Assembly (NCBI GenBank): GCA_025526915.1
Contig: JAHLKH010000113.1
Location: 22,808-86,807 of the forward strand
Length of the DNA: 64,000 bases
Source: Entophlyctis helioformis
Taxonomy: Eukaryota > Chytridiomycota > Chytridiomycetes > Chytridiales > Chytriomycetaceae
Reading direction: 5' to 3'
In this document: piece by piece, positions 43,100-53,389 of the stretch
Layout of the letters: each line of letters begins with the position of its first letter
How positions within the stretch are numbered: position 1 is the stretch's first letter
The notes under the pieces: model-generated
Told to the model about the DNA's origin: nothing
The model's input: the letters and a program-made list of their open reading frames with translations, nothing else
The model's database searches: none
Translations under genes and position numbers: made by a program

Positions 43100-44646
43100 A
43101 TGGCCGAGTTCAAAAAGTCCAACTTTTCAGAGATTAGAGACACTTCCAACGACATCGAGGCGACGGCGAATGTCGGGCTGCAGGAGCTCGACGTCGCCGA
43201 CGTTGTGCCCGAGAGCGAGCGGTTCAGCTGGAACCCGACCGACTGGTACTACGGCATCCGTCGCGAGATTGAGGAATTCAGCTTTACAATGACGGAGAAG
43301 AAGCGTGTGGTAAGTCTGCTGCTACTGCCGTTGCTGCTGTTGCTGTTGCTGTTGTCTTCTTGTCTCGCCCGCTGCTCTGGACAGCTCCTGGTGTTGCTCT
43401 GCTTGTGCTGTTCTGTGTCTGCTGCCTGTGTCGACTTGCAAACTGCTGCGCCTGTGTGCGTGGTTCGCGTCGAGACGCTTGGCAGTCTGACGCGTTCGCG
43501 TCGCGTGAATTGGTCGCTGCCTGGCATGCCCATCTGACGCGTGTCTGCTTAACCTCCCACGTCCCACGTCCCACATCCCACGTCCCACGCCCCACGTCCT
43601 ACCACCTGCAGATGCTGCGAGCCATCTTTGGTGAGGGCCTCGTGACGTTCCTCTTCCTGTTCATTGTCGAGGCCACGGCCGTCAACAACGGCCGCCAAGC
43701 CAACCCCGAGAACCTCGTGCTGGGTGCCGTCTCGACCGCGTTCGCATCGGTCGCGCTCATTTACTCGTTTGCCGACGTGTCCGGCGCGCACTTTAATCCG
43801 GCTGTCACGTTTGCCACCGTCATCACCGGCAAGGTGTCTGTCCGCAAAGGTACATTCTGCGTTCGCTGTTTCTGTGTTGTGTTCCACACAAACACGCACT
43901 GACACACACACACGCATACACACACCAACTCACACACCAACTCAATCACACACACATTCAAGGCCTCGCATTCATCGGCATCCAGCTGCTCGCCTCGGTG
44001 TTTGCAACCCTGTTCCTGTTTGCAGTGTTCCCAGGCGTCGGCAACAGCTCGGCCAACTCGATCCCGGCGTTCCTGGTCGTCGACATTGACTCGTCGGCGC
44101 ACATGGCCAACGCATTCTTCATGGAGCTCGTGCTCACATTCATCCTCGTCTACGTCATTTTCGCGACTGCTTTCGATACGGGTGAGTTTGTTTCGCTCGC
44201 GTCCCTCTTGTCTTTCGCAGCTAACACACACACTTAACCACACACAACCACACGCAGTCGACACCAAGGGCGTCAAGGTGCTCGCCAACGGCCAAAAGGA
44301 AAAGGACTCATCCGCAGGCGCCAACCTGACCATCTACACCGCATCAGGCAACACAAAGGCCGGTTTCGCGCCGCTGGCGATTGGCTTCACGCTCGGGTTC
44401 CTGGGTCTGATTGGCGGGTCCGTGTCGGGCGGCGCGTTCAACCCGGCGCGCGCGTTTGGCCCCACGCTCATCTCGGGCCAGGGCTGGAAGAACCACTGGA
44501 TCTACTGGGTCGCCGACTTGACTGGCGCCGGCCTCGCTGGCTGGGCCCAGCACCTGTTCTCGCACGAGGCAACGCAGCATTCGGCTGCCGTGCGCACCAA
44601 GAAGGGCGCTTCCGAGCTGGCCGGCGTGTCGTCGGGCGAGGCTTGA
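43100..44646 (+). CDS. Aquaporin/aquaglyceroporin (MIP family)
   Basis: Membrane channel with both NPA boxes: HFNPAVT in exon 2 and FNPARAFGP in exon 4. The N-terminus is an unusual 65-residue soluble stretch (MAEFKKSNFSEIRDTSN, acidic, then MTEKKRV) before the first helix ILRAIFGEG-type segment (MLRAIFGEGLVTFLF). Introns 43310-43611 (302 bp, long for this window), 43850-43962 and 44182-44257 restore frame. Between the fourth and fifth helices lies an extended hydrophilic loop (VDTKGVKVLANGQKEKDSS). The residue after the second box is Arg, as in water channels and aquaglyceroporins alike. Stop 44644-44646. Confidence 0.92.
43548..43603. repeat. CCCACGT-type tandem repeat in aquaporin intron 1
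   Basis: About six CCCACGTC/CCCACATC units near the 3' end of the 302-bp intron, close to the acceptor. Confidence 0.8.
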
Positions 44647-44907
44647 TCCCTCGTCGTGCCCCATCTTTCCCTCGTGTTTGATCGTTTCTTTTTCCCCTCC
44701 CCCAATCCGTATATTCTCTTGTCCAACACTTGTCTCCACGCTTGTTTGTTTTCAGCAGCCGTCTGCCTGCTTGTCTGCCTGCCTGTCTGCCTGTCTGCCC
44801 ACCCCTTCACCAAAAGAAAATACACCGTCTTGTCCCCATCCATCCAAGCAACCAAGCAGCCAAAAGCAAGACATTCATTCAAGAAGCATCCGTGCCATTC
44901 AGCCAGA

Positions 44908-47900
44908 TCAGCCGCGGTAGCCAGAAAACGTTGACGACCCGGCAGTGCCCGAGCCAAATGCAGACGGACGCGACGCCGACCCAAACGCAGACGCAGTCTG
45001 TGGCGTCGCCGGCCCGCCAAACACGCTCGGTTGGCCACCACCAGCAGTGGCAGACGCAGAAGTGGTAGACGCCGAAGCACCGCCAAATGGCGACGCAGCA
45101 GGTGCACCAAACGGCGACGGACCCGCAACAGCCGCAGCCGCAGCCCCGAACGGCGAAACGCCACCCTGTTGAGCAAACGCGCCAAAGCCACTGACACCAG
45201 CAGCGCCGGTGCCAGCACTCTGAGCAAACGAAGCAAACCCGCCAGACAACGAGCCGGCAGCCGCAGTCTGGCCAAACACAGGCGTTCCAGGCATGTTGGA
45301 TAGCCCGGTGGCAAACGAAGACCGGCCAAACGCGGGCGACGCAGTAGCGGCAGGCGATCCAGCTGCCGGACTGGCGCCAAACGACGACTGGCCAAACGCA
45401 GGTGCCTGCGCGAACCCACTCTGCCCAAACGCGGGTGCCGCCGCCGCCGCCTGTGCTCCAAACGCCGACGGACCGCCAAATGCTGACGGCTTCGCGGAAT
45501 GGCCGCCAAACACGCCACCATCGCTGCTGAACGCTGACGCTGACGTCTTTCCAAACGCCGAGCCGCTGGCAAAGGACGGTGTCGTGGCGGGCCGAGACCC
45601 AGCAGCCGGCAGGCCGAACATGGGGTTGATGGTGTTCTTGGGCGTGCGGTCGGCCGACGATCCAAAGAAGCCCGTCGACCCAAACGATGGCATTGCGTCG
45701 GTTTGACGGCTTGGCTGGTGGTGCTGCGGTGTCATTGCACCGCCCGCGCCGCTGCCACTGCCGCCAGTTGTCTCTGCTTCCATGCCGTCCATGCCGTCCA
45801 TGCCGCCATCGCCATCGCCATCCGTCTCCACAAACTCGAACGAATCTGTACACACGTCAGTCAGTTAAGCACCCGCAAGCCGCACAGCGCGTACACACCA
45901 GCAGAGAGCCCATGCATGCCAACGTACGGTTACCGTCGTGAGAAGCAGAGTCGCCAATGACAGCAAAACTCGACTGCGATTCGGGCTGATGGCCGGGTTC
46001 CTCGAAATCGTCGTGGCTGAGATCGTCGTCATCTCCTCCGGCGTCCGTGCCAATGTCGTCGTCGTCAGCAATACGCGTCTCTTGCTCGGCGTCTCCTTCG
46101 AAATCACCGCCGTACGCGTCCGTGTCCGCAGCGGGTGGTAGCGGCTCGCCATCCTCGTCGTACTGCTGCTCAGGTTCGTCATCGTGTTGGACCTCGGGCT
46201 CTGGCTCTGCCTCTGGTTCTGCCTCTGCGTCTGCCTCTGCGTCTGCCTCTGCCTCGGGCTCTGCCTCGGGCTCTGCCTCCTCCTGCGCTTCTTCGCGAGC
46301 CTGATCGTCCAGCACAGTCTCGTCAAGCTGCGCCTCTGCCTCGTGCACAGATCCAGCCTCGGACTCGGACTCTTCCCGAGTCTCGGAATCTGCCTCATGG
46401 TCAGGCTCGGAATCGCCCTCGGCGGCGGCTGCAATAGCGTCGACATCCACCTCGGCATCCACCTCCAGCGCCGGCTCTTCGTCCACATCCTCTTCCTCCT
46501 CGTCCTCTTCTTCGTCCTCTTGCTCGTCGTCCTCGGCTTCATCGTCATCTTCCGCCTCGGCGTGCTCAGCGCTTGGCGAATCGGCCGCATCGATGGGCAC
46601 TTGACCATCCTCTTCGCCATCGCCATCGCCATCGCCATCGTTGGTCTCCTCGACGGCCGTCTCGACAGCAGTAGGGGTCACAACCTCGACCTCGACTGCT
46701 TTGGTCACAGCATCAGCCACAACCTCAGTCACAGCCGCTGCTCCTGACGGAACATCAGAACGTTCCTCCTGATGCGCCGGCGTTGCGACGCGCTCAGCAG
46801 CAGGCGTCTCGGCACTCGACCGCAGTCCGCCAAACGTCGGAATCCGTGGCACAAGAGCCTCAAGCGGCCGTGGCGCGGCATCCACCATCGTGCCGGAACT
46901 GCCTCCAGCAGCATGGCGTTCGGGTGACTTGCTGCGGCCAGCGACAATGTCCGAAAACGACGGCACTGGGCGGCCGGCCAGTGTGGGGATCCTGGAGCTG
47001 GCGGCCGACGAGCCCGCAGGTGGGTTCGACGCGGCTCCAAAGATGGGTGCAATACCAGACGGGAGCGGTGCCGACATGGCTGCAAACATGTTGAATGGCG
47101 AGCCTGACGCCGATGCTGATGGCGACGCTGACGATGCAGGTGTGGCGGCAGCAAACGCGCTCAAAGGCGATGCTTTGCTAGGTGTTGCACTCGATGCCGT
47201 GGCACCGTTGTCGGTAGCCTTGTCGGTAGCCTTGTCGACGTTCTTGTCGACGTTCTTGTCGGCTTCTTTGGTGTCATCTGTTGCAACAGCAGCGGCTGCA
47301 AGGAACGAGAAGCCGGACGCAGCATTAGGCTTGACGGCGTCTGCCTTGCTATCGGTGCCAGCCGTGGCAGCAGCACTCGCCACCGGCGCACCAAAGAGGC
47401 CTGCAGAGGTTGTCGCTGTGGGGCCAAACGAAAAGATTGGCTTGTCAGCCACAGCAGCAGATCCGCCAGCAGCCGCGCCAAGGAAGGAAAATCCGGCAGT
47501 GCTGGGCTTGTCGGTCGCCGCCACGGACGGGAACCCGCCAAAGAGCGGCTTGGACGGAGCGGTAGAAGCCAAGGCAGATGGCGCAGGCACAGGCGGAGGT
47601 GGCGGAGGTGGCACTGCTGGCGATGCAGCGTCCGACGCATCAGGCTCGTCTGCGGTCCCCTCTTCGCCTTCGACGTGCTCCTCGTCGTATTCGTCGTCCT
47701 CGTCCTCATCATCATCCTCTGGCACGGCATCCTGCGCGTCAACCAGATAGTTTTCGTACTCGGCATCGTGGTCATCGTGGTCATCGTGGCCATCGTCGTC
47801 CGTCTCGGACGCGTCTTGGTCGCTGACGGTCTCTTGTGCGCGAACAGCCTCCTTCAGGGACGTTGGCGTTGATTTGAAGACAGGAAGCATGGAAGACTGT

Positions 47901-49128
47901 GCACCAAACGCGGTTGACGCCGCAGCAGACGCTGGACCGCCAAACAGAGGCACAGACGACAGACTTGGGCTTCCGGCCGGCGTGCTTTGTGCGAGTGGCG
48001 TTCCCAATGAGAAGCTGACAGGAGGACCTTTAGATGCAGGTCCGTTGAAAGCGAAAGCGGGTTGTGCAGCAGCGTTGCCCTTCTCTGTCGAGTCGGTGGC
48101 AGGCTTGGGCATCGAAAACGAAAACGCGGGTTGTGCAGCCGTGCCCTTTTCGGTCGAGTCGGCGGCAGGCTTGGGCATCGAAAACGAAAACGACGGCTGC
48201 GCCGTGGATGTCGTCGACAGCGTCTGGTTGCTGATCCGCGGTTGTGGCTGTTTCGGCGGCTCGGGGGACAGGCTCGGACGTTCAGTGGGCAGGGCAAACA
48301 GCGCCGAGTTGAAGGCAGGCCCCATAACCTGAGCCACAGGTGTGTCGGCCACAGATCCCTTGGCTGCGGGCTTTACAGGCGTGGCAGCCACAGGGACAGC
48401 AACGGGAGCGACGGCTGGAGCAGGCGTGGGCTCGCGAATCGGACGCGGCGGCAGAGCGCGCTTCATGAGCTCCTTGGGCGGTGCAAACAGCACAGCCGAC
48501 CTGTTGACCGTGATGCTGCGCGTCGGATTCGTCAGGATCTTGCGCAGGCGTGACCGTGTCTCGACGTCACGCTTATGGGCCGCAGACTCTGCAGCGTCGA
48601 CAGTCGCGCCAACCGTCGGATAGAGCAAGCTGTCGTCGCCATACACATCGTCATCGCCAATGCCAAAGCCGCCAGAGCGTGTTTTCTGGGGCTGGGCCAG
48701 CGGCGTGCCTGACGTGTCGAACGGGTTGGCATCTGCCGGTTTCTTGCGGTCGCTTGACGTGGCGTTCCGAGCTGCCATCACCTGGTGAAGGGTCTCACGG
48801 CTATGGTCGAGCTTCTGGTTTAGCGCCATGCCTGTTTTGGTGATCTGCGTTACAGTTGCACAGATGGATGCCCAGTCGTTGGAGGCAAGTGCCTGGCGAC
48901 GACGCCTGGCATTTTGGTTGACTGTGCCAGTGAGCGACTCGAGCGACTGCTCAACCACCTCGATTCTCTGCTTGACGTTGCTGTACTTGGCATTGACGCG
49001 CGAGCGCAGCTCCTCGGTCTCGGGGCCGAGCTTGTACTGGGGCAGTTTGGCAAGTGCATCTGGATTTTTAAGAGCGTTGATGCGCTTCTTGCATTCGTCG
49101 CTCTTGGCATTCGCTGTGGCAGCGATAG

Positions 49129-49194
<66 letters not shown>

Positions 49195-52071
49195 TCAATG
49201 GCCATGCAACTCCATCAAATGGTGAATGGTGGGGCAAGAACCACTCACTAAAGTCGCTCTGCGCACGACGTTCGGCCGAGATCTTCTTGCTCTCCGTGGC
49301 CTGCTTGTTGACAGTGGTGATGCGTGCCTGAATGGCGCGGATGCTGGTTGCAAGTGCCGACGTGTCTCCGAGCGACAAGGAGCCAAGATCGGTTGCATCA
49401 ATGCTCGAGTGTGGCGCGTACGCATCCTTCAACTGGCGTGCCACATCGCTTGCATACTGCTTGAAGCTGTCGAAATCAGCAGCCAGATCGAGATACATGG
49501 CGTCAAACTCGGGGACCAACGATGGTGGCTGCGGTGGCTGTGGCGGCAATGGCGGCTGTGCTGGAGCTTCCTGAGCTGCAACAACTGGCTTGACAGCTTC
49601 GGTAACGGGTCGAGGTGCCGATGCCTGTGCGGGGGCAGGGGCAAGGGCAGGGGCAGGTGCAGGTGAAGGTGCAGGTGGCTTCGCTCTCACAGGCTCTACT
49701 ACACGCTCAATTGTAACCTTGGGTTGTCCTGTCGCAGGCGGAGGACCAGCAGAAGAAGCTGCCGGCGCTGCCGACGCTGCTGGCTTTGGTGCGACACTTG
49801 GCTGCGAGTCAGCTTTGGGAGGTGCCGCGGTCGTCGCGCCAGGCAACGCCGAAGAGAATAATCCAGGTGCACCGCCAAAGACAGACTTGGATCCAAGCGA
49901 TGGTACAGCAGCGATGGCAGAGGCCGTGTCTGCCTGGGTGGCAGGAGGTTTGGCCGCACCAAAGGCAGAGACGCCGAATGCGGACGTGGATCCAGAGGAC
50001 GCGCCAAACAGGGGCTTGACCGATCCGTCGGCAGTGCTTGGCATGCCAAACGCCGGCTTTCCAGCAGAGCCAGCAGCGGCCATGCTACCAAACGACGGTG
50101 CTCCAGCGGCAGCCGCACCCCCAAAGACCGGAGCAGAAGACTTGTCCGTTGAGCCGAACGACGGAGCGCCAAATGCAGGTGGCTTGGATGGCGTAGAGCC
50201 AAAGGGCGACGCGCCAGCACCCAAAGAAGAGCCGCCAAAGGCTGGTGTCCCAAAGCTAGGCGCTCCAAAAGTCGAAGCGCCAAAGACGGGCGGCTGAGTG
50301 GGGGTGGACGTTGCGCCAAACGCAGGCTTGGCTGCAGGGGCAGGTGTAGTCGGCAAGGCAGGTGCGCCAAAGGCAGACACACCAAACGCGCTGGTCGCAG
50401 ATGCGGCGCCAAACAGGGGCTTGGCTGATGCTACGGCTGGCGCGGCTGGCTTTGGCGCGGCTGGCTTTGGCGCGGCTGGAGCGACGGCCGTGGCATTTGG
50501 AATAGGCTCGATGGTTTTGACCATGGCAGGGTATGGAGCAGACTCCTCCGTGTTGATGCAGTGGCAGGCAATCAGCTCGCCCTCGTTGGTCATGACAAGC
50601 AGGATAGGCGGTGCAGGCACAGGCGGATCGTCCGGCGTCGGAGGCGGCAGAGTAACGGTTGAAGTCAGATCGATAGCCATGCCAACGGGCCAGGTGTCAT
50701 TGTCGTCCTTGTCCAGCGGCATGCTGAGGCTGTATTGCTCCGAGATGCGCCAGTTGGACCATTCGTTGTCCGAAGAGCAGCCAACGACGCCGACGTCTGG
50801 CGATGCAGCGTTCGAGATGATCAGCAGATACTGGGCCTTGGGTCCCCATGACTGGAGGCACTCGATGTAGTAGCGCTGTGGACGCACGTCGCTGTTGAAG
50901 CACGAGGCGGGATCGATCAGGCGGCTGTAGATCGTCTTCTTCTGGGCGTCTTGCGACACAATGTAGAGGTCCGAAGTGGGGCCATCGTCTGTTGGCATGG
51001 TCGCGTAGAGCGCAACAAAGACACGCGTCTCGAGCCACAAGAGATCCTGCACCTTGACTTGCTCCAGCGACGGCGGAGGAGGGATGTTGTTCTTGACTTC
51101 TCCCGCTGGGGTGATCTGGAGGATGTGGCCTTGGCGGGTACCGCATGCAAGCTGCTTGCCCTTTGTGCTCCACGAGATGGCCGTGACGTCGGCCGTGTCG
51201 AACGCGGTGATTTGCCCGGAACGACGAACGATGCGGACGCGGCCGTCCGCGCAGAGCACAGCGACTGCGTCTGGCATGAACTCTGGGTTTGGCTGGACGT
51301 CAAGGATGCCGCCGCCGTCTGGCATTTGCAGGACGGACGAGGGCTTGATGGCAGCCTGTCGATGGCAAGCAACAGCGTTGCGTGTTAGATGGGACAGGCT
51401 CGGGCTAATAATGCGATCGACGGCGAGCGACTCACGGCCGACGCAGGGTCGGCAGGGCGTGCAGCAGCAATGTCGGCCACGCGGTACTCGAGGATCGTGT
51501 TCCCGCCGGCGGCCACGACCAGATGCAGCTCGTCGGCCGAAGGCGCACGTGGTGCACGAGGCCGTGGGACACTGCGACGTGCACGGCGATGGCGGCCGTC
51601 GGGGCCGATGCGCGCGGGCTGGCGGAGCGGATCGAGTCGAGCACGGGCGCCGTGCGGGCGAACGCAAAGCCTGGCGGGGCGGCGACGGGTGTGAGTCAGG
51701 CACGACGCCGCGTCCAAGCAAGGCACGACGAGGCAAGGCACGACGCACCGGCGGGCGTGGCATAGGCCACAAAGCCGTGCCTGTTGGAGCAGGCGAGCAC
51801 GGCGGCAAACGCCGGCAGGCCGTCGAGCCGCAGCGGGCCGTCGGCCAGGCGGGCCCTGGTCTCGACCTGCAGCTGTCTGAGTTGGAAGAACTGGCGCCGT
51901 CGGCAGTTGTCGTGGTGGTGGTTGTTGTGGTAGTTGTGGTGGCAGTTGTGGTAGTTGGTTGGTTGTTAGTTGGCAGCTGTTCGTTGGCAGCAGCCGCAGC
52001 AGCCGCAGCAGCAGTGCACGCCCACGCCCCCCCACCTCGGCGTCGGACTCGTTGCACTCGACTTCGCTCAT
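44908..52071 (-). CDS. NUP159: FG nucleoporin, Nup159/Nup214 type
   Basis: Very large cytoplasmic-side nucleoporin, about 2,250 residues. Start MSEVECNESDAEV at 52071 is followed by an intron to about 51888. The N-terminal beta-propeller (51850-50550; LQMPDGGGILDVQPNPEF, CADGRVRIVRRSGQIT, WSTKGKQLACGTRQGHI) resembles the Dbp5-binding domain of Nup159/Nup214. FG repeats follow (50480-49800, many FGAPSFG and GG-FG units), a coiled-coil part (49560-48770), more FxFG (48200-46900), an extremely acidic block (46730-45960) and a final FG region (45690-44930) ending FSGYRG. Introns: about 51672-51749, 51354-51434, 49120-49250 (GT-rich) and 45846-45930. Frames are long and clean. Confidence 0.88.
49129..49196. 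repeat. (GT)n microsatellite in nucleoporin intron
   Basis: Nearly continuous GT run broken by one GG and one AT, inside an intron of the minus-strand nucleoporin gene. Confidence 0.9.
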
Positions 52072-52307
52072 GCGAGTGATCTGACGGGCAACACGCCGCT
52101 GCCCACGCGCGCCTTGAAAACCAAGAGTCCGGGCGTGCTCTCGCCGACAAGCACTCGCCAACAAGCACTCGCCCTTGCTGCTGCATGCACGTCGACAACA
52201 GTCGCACGTCGACGCTCGCGCACTCGCTCGCTGACGTCACTCGCCTGCCTTTTCTCGTGTTTGGCGCTCGCTGGCGCCTTTTACAAACTCGCACTCGCAC
52301 TCGCACA
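52072..52307. promoter_or_regulatory. Bidirectional promoter, nucleoporin / membrane protein
   Basis: 236 bp between divergent start codons. CACTCGC-type repeats (GCACTCGCC, CTCGCAC) are frequent, but no named element is certain. Confidence 0.45.
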
Positions 52308-53312
52308 ATGTCCACATCGCGGCTGTCGACTGCCTCGACCTCGACCACGGCGACGGCCACAACCGCTCCAGTCGCGGCCAACACGTCGTCGTCCTCGGCG
52401 GCAAACGGTACCGATCCCTATGGCGGCTTCGATCCGAGCATGTTCGATCCCAGCATGTTCATTCCGTGCTTCGATCCCGTGCTCACGCTGCAGCTGATGC
52501 AGAACGAGACCATTACGGCAGCCGCTCTCAACGTCTTTGTGCTCTACATCGTGTCTCGCTCTGCGACCGGCAACGCCTCTGCCCGCCTGCCTCTGCTCGG
52601 CTCGCTCCTATGGCTCGTCAACTGCACAAGCATGATCTTCTTTGCGCATCTGACATCCGAGCCGTCTGGCGCCGCATCGGCCCTCCTCATCATCTCGTTT
52701 GTCGCAGACCTCGCTTCGCGGCTCGCTGTCACCGCGTATCTGTATTCGCGCGTCTCCACCGTCAGCCCATACCCGTGGCTGGACATGGTCCTGGCCGCTG
52801 CCAACGCCGTCACCAACATTGTCGTCTTTGTTTTGATGGTCGTCGACCAGACAAATCAGCGCAACCCCAGTAGCAGCTTGTACAAGATCTACGTCGGCAT
52901 CGATCTCATCCACACCGTCACCGTCGTATACTTGGCATACCTGGCCCATCTGCTCTACTCGGACTTGGTCAAGACCCACCACAACAAGCGTGTGCCCCTC
53001 AAGTTTTTCGAGTTTGTCAAGGGCCTGATGTACCTCTTCATCTTTGTGGCGCTGTCCATTTCAACCGTCGTCATCTCAACGAAGAACAAAGACTTCCAGG
53101 GCAGCTACTACCTCGTCATGTCGTCGTACAGGTTCCTATTTCTCGAGATGTTCAACTCGAGCAACCTCAACGCCATCTTTGACAAGCAGAACGGGCCGCG
53201 ATCCCTGTCGGCCGATCTCTTCACCAACGACGCAAACCGCCTTGCGTCAGAGCCTGCAACGCCTGCTGCCTCTCAACTCCCCCAATCGCCCGCAAAGAGT
53301 CATATCCAATAG
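52308..53312 (+). CDS. Polytopic membrane protein, seven-helix-like
   Basis: Intronless 334-residue protein from ATG 52308. A Ser/Thr-rich N-terminus with several N-x-S/T sites and a doubled DPSMF motif is followed by about seven hydrophobic segments, for example AALNVFVLYIVSR, LLGSLLWLVNCTSMIFF, LLIISFVADLASRLAV, AANAVTNIVVFVLMVV, IDLIHTVTVVYLAYL and GLMYLFIFVALSISTVVIS. The topology resembles a receptor-type protein with an outside N-terminus, but no family motif (DRY, NPxxY or retinal lysine) is evident. The C-terminal tail is hydrophilic. Confidence 0.72.
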   Translation: MSTSRLSTASTSTTATATTAPVAANTSSSSAANGTDPYGGFDPSMFDPSMFIPCFDPVLTLQLMQNETITAAALNVFVLYIVSRSATGNASARLPLLGSLLWLVNCTSMIFFAHLTSEPSGAASALLIISFVADLASRLAVTAYLYSRVSTVSPYPWLDMVLAAANAVTNIVVFVLMVVDQTNQRNPSSSLYKIYVGIDLIHTVTVVYLAYLAHLLYSDLVKTHHNKRVPLKFFEFVKGLMYLFIFVALSISTVVISTKNKDFQGSYYLVMSSYRFLFLEMFNSSNLNAIFDKQNGPRSLSADLFTNDANRLASEPATPAASQLPQSPAKSHIQ

Positions 53313-53389
53313 TCACTCGAACAGCCTGTCCAATGCACCTCGTCGCACTTGATAACCAAAAATTAAGAAAATCTTTCAACTCCTTAACG

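Noticed and set aside
51054..52079. 341-residue plus-strand open frame
   Set aside because: Antisense to the nucleoporin beta-propeller coding region; no domain and Arg/Ala-rich shadow composition.
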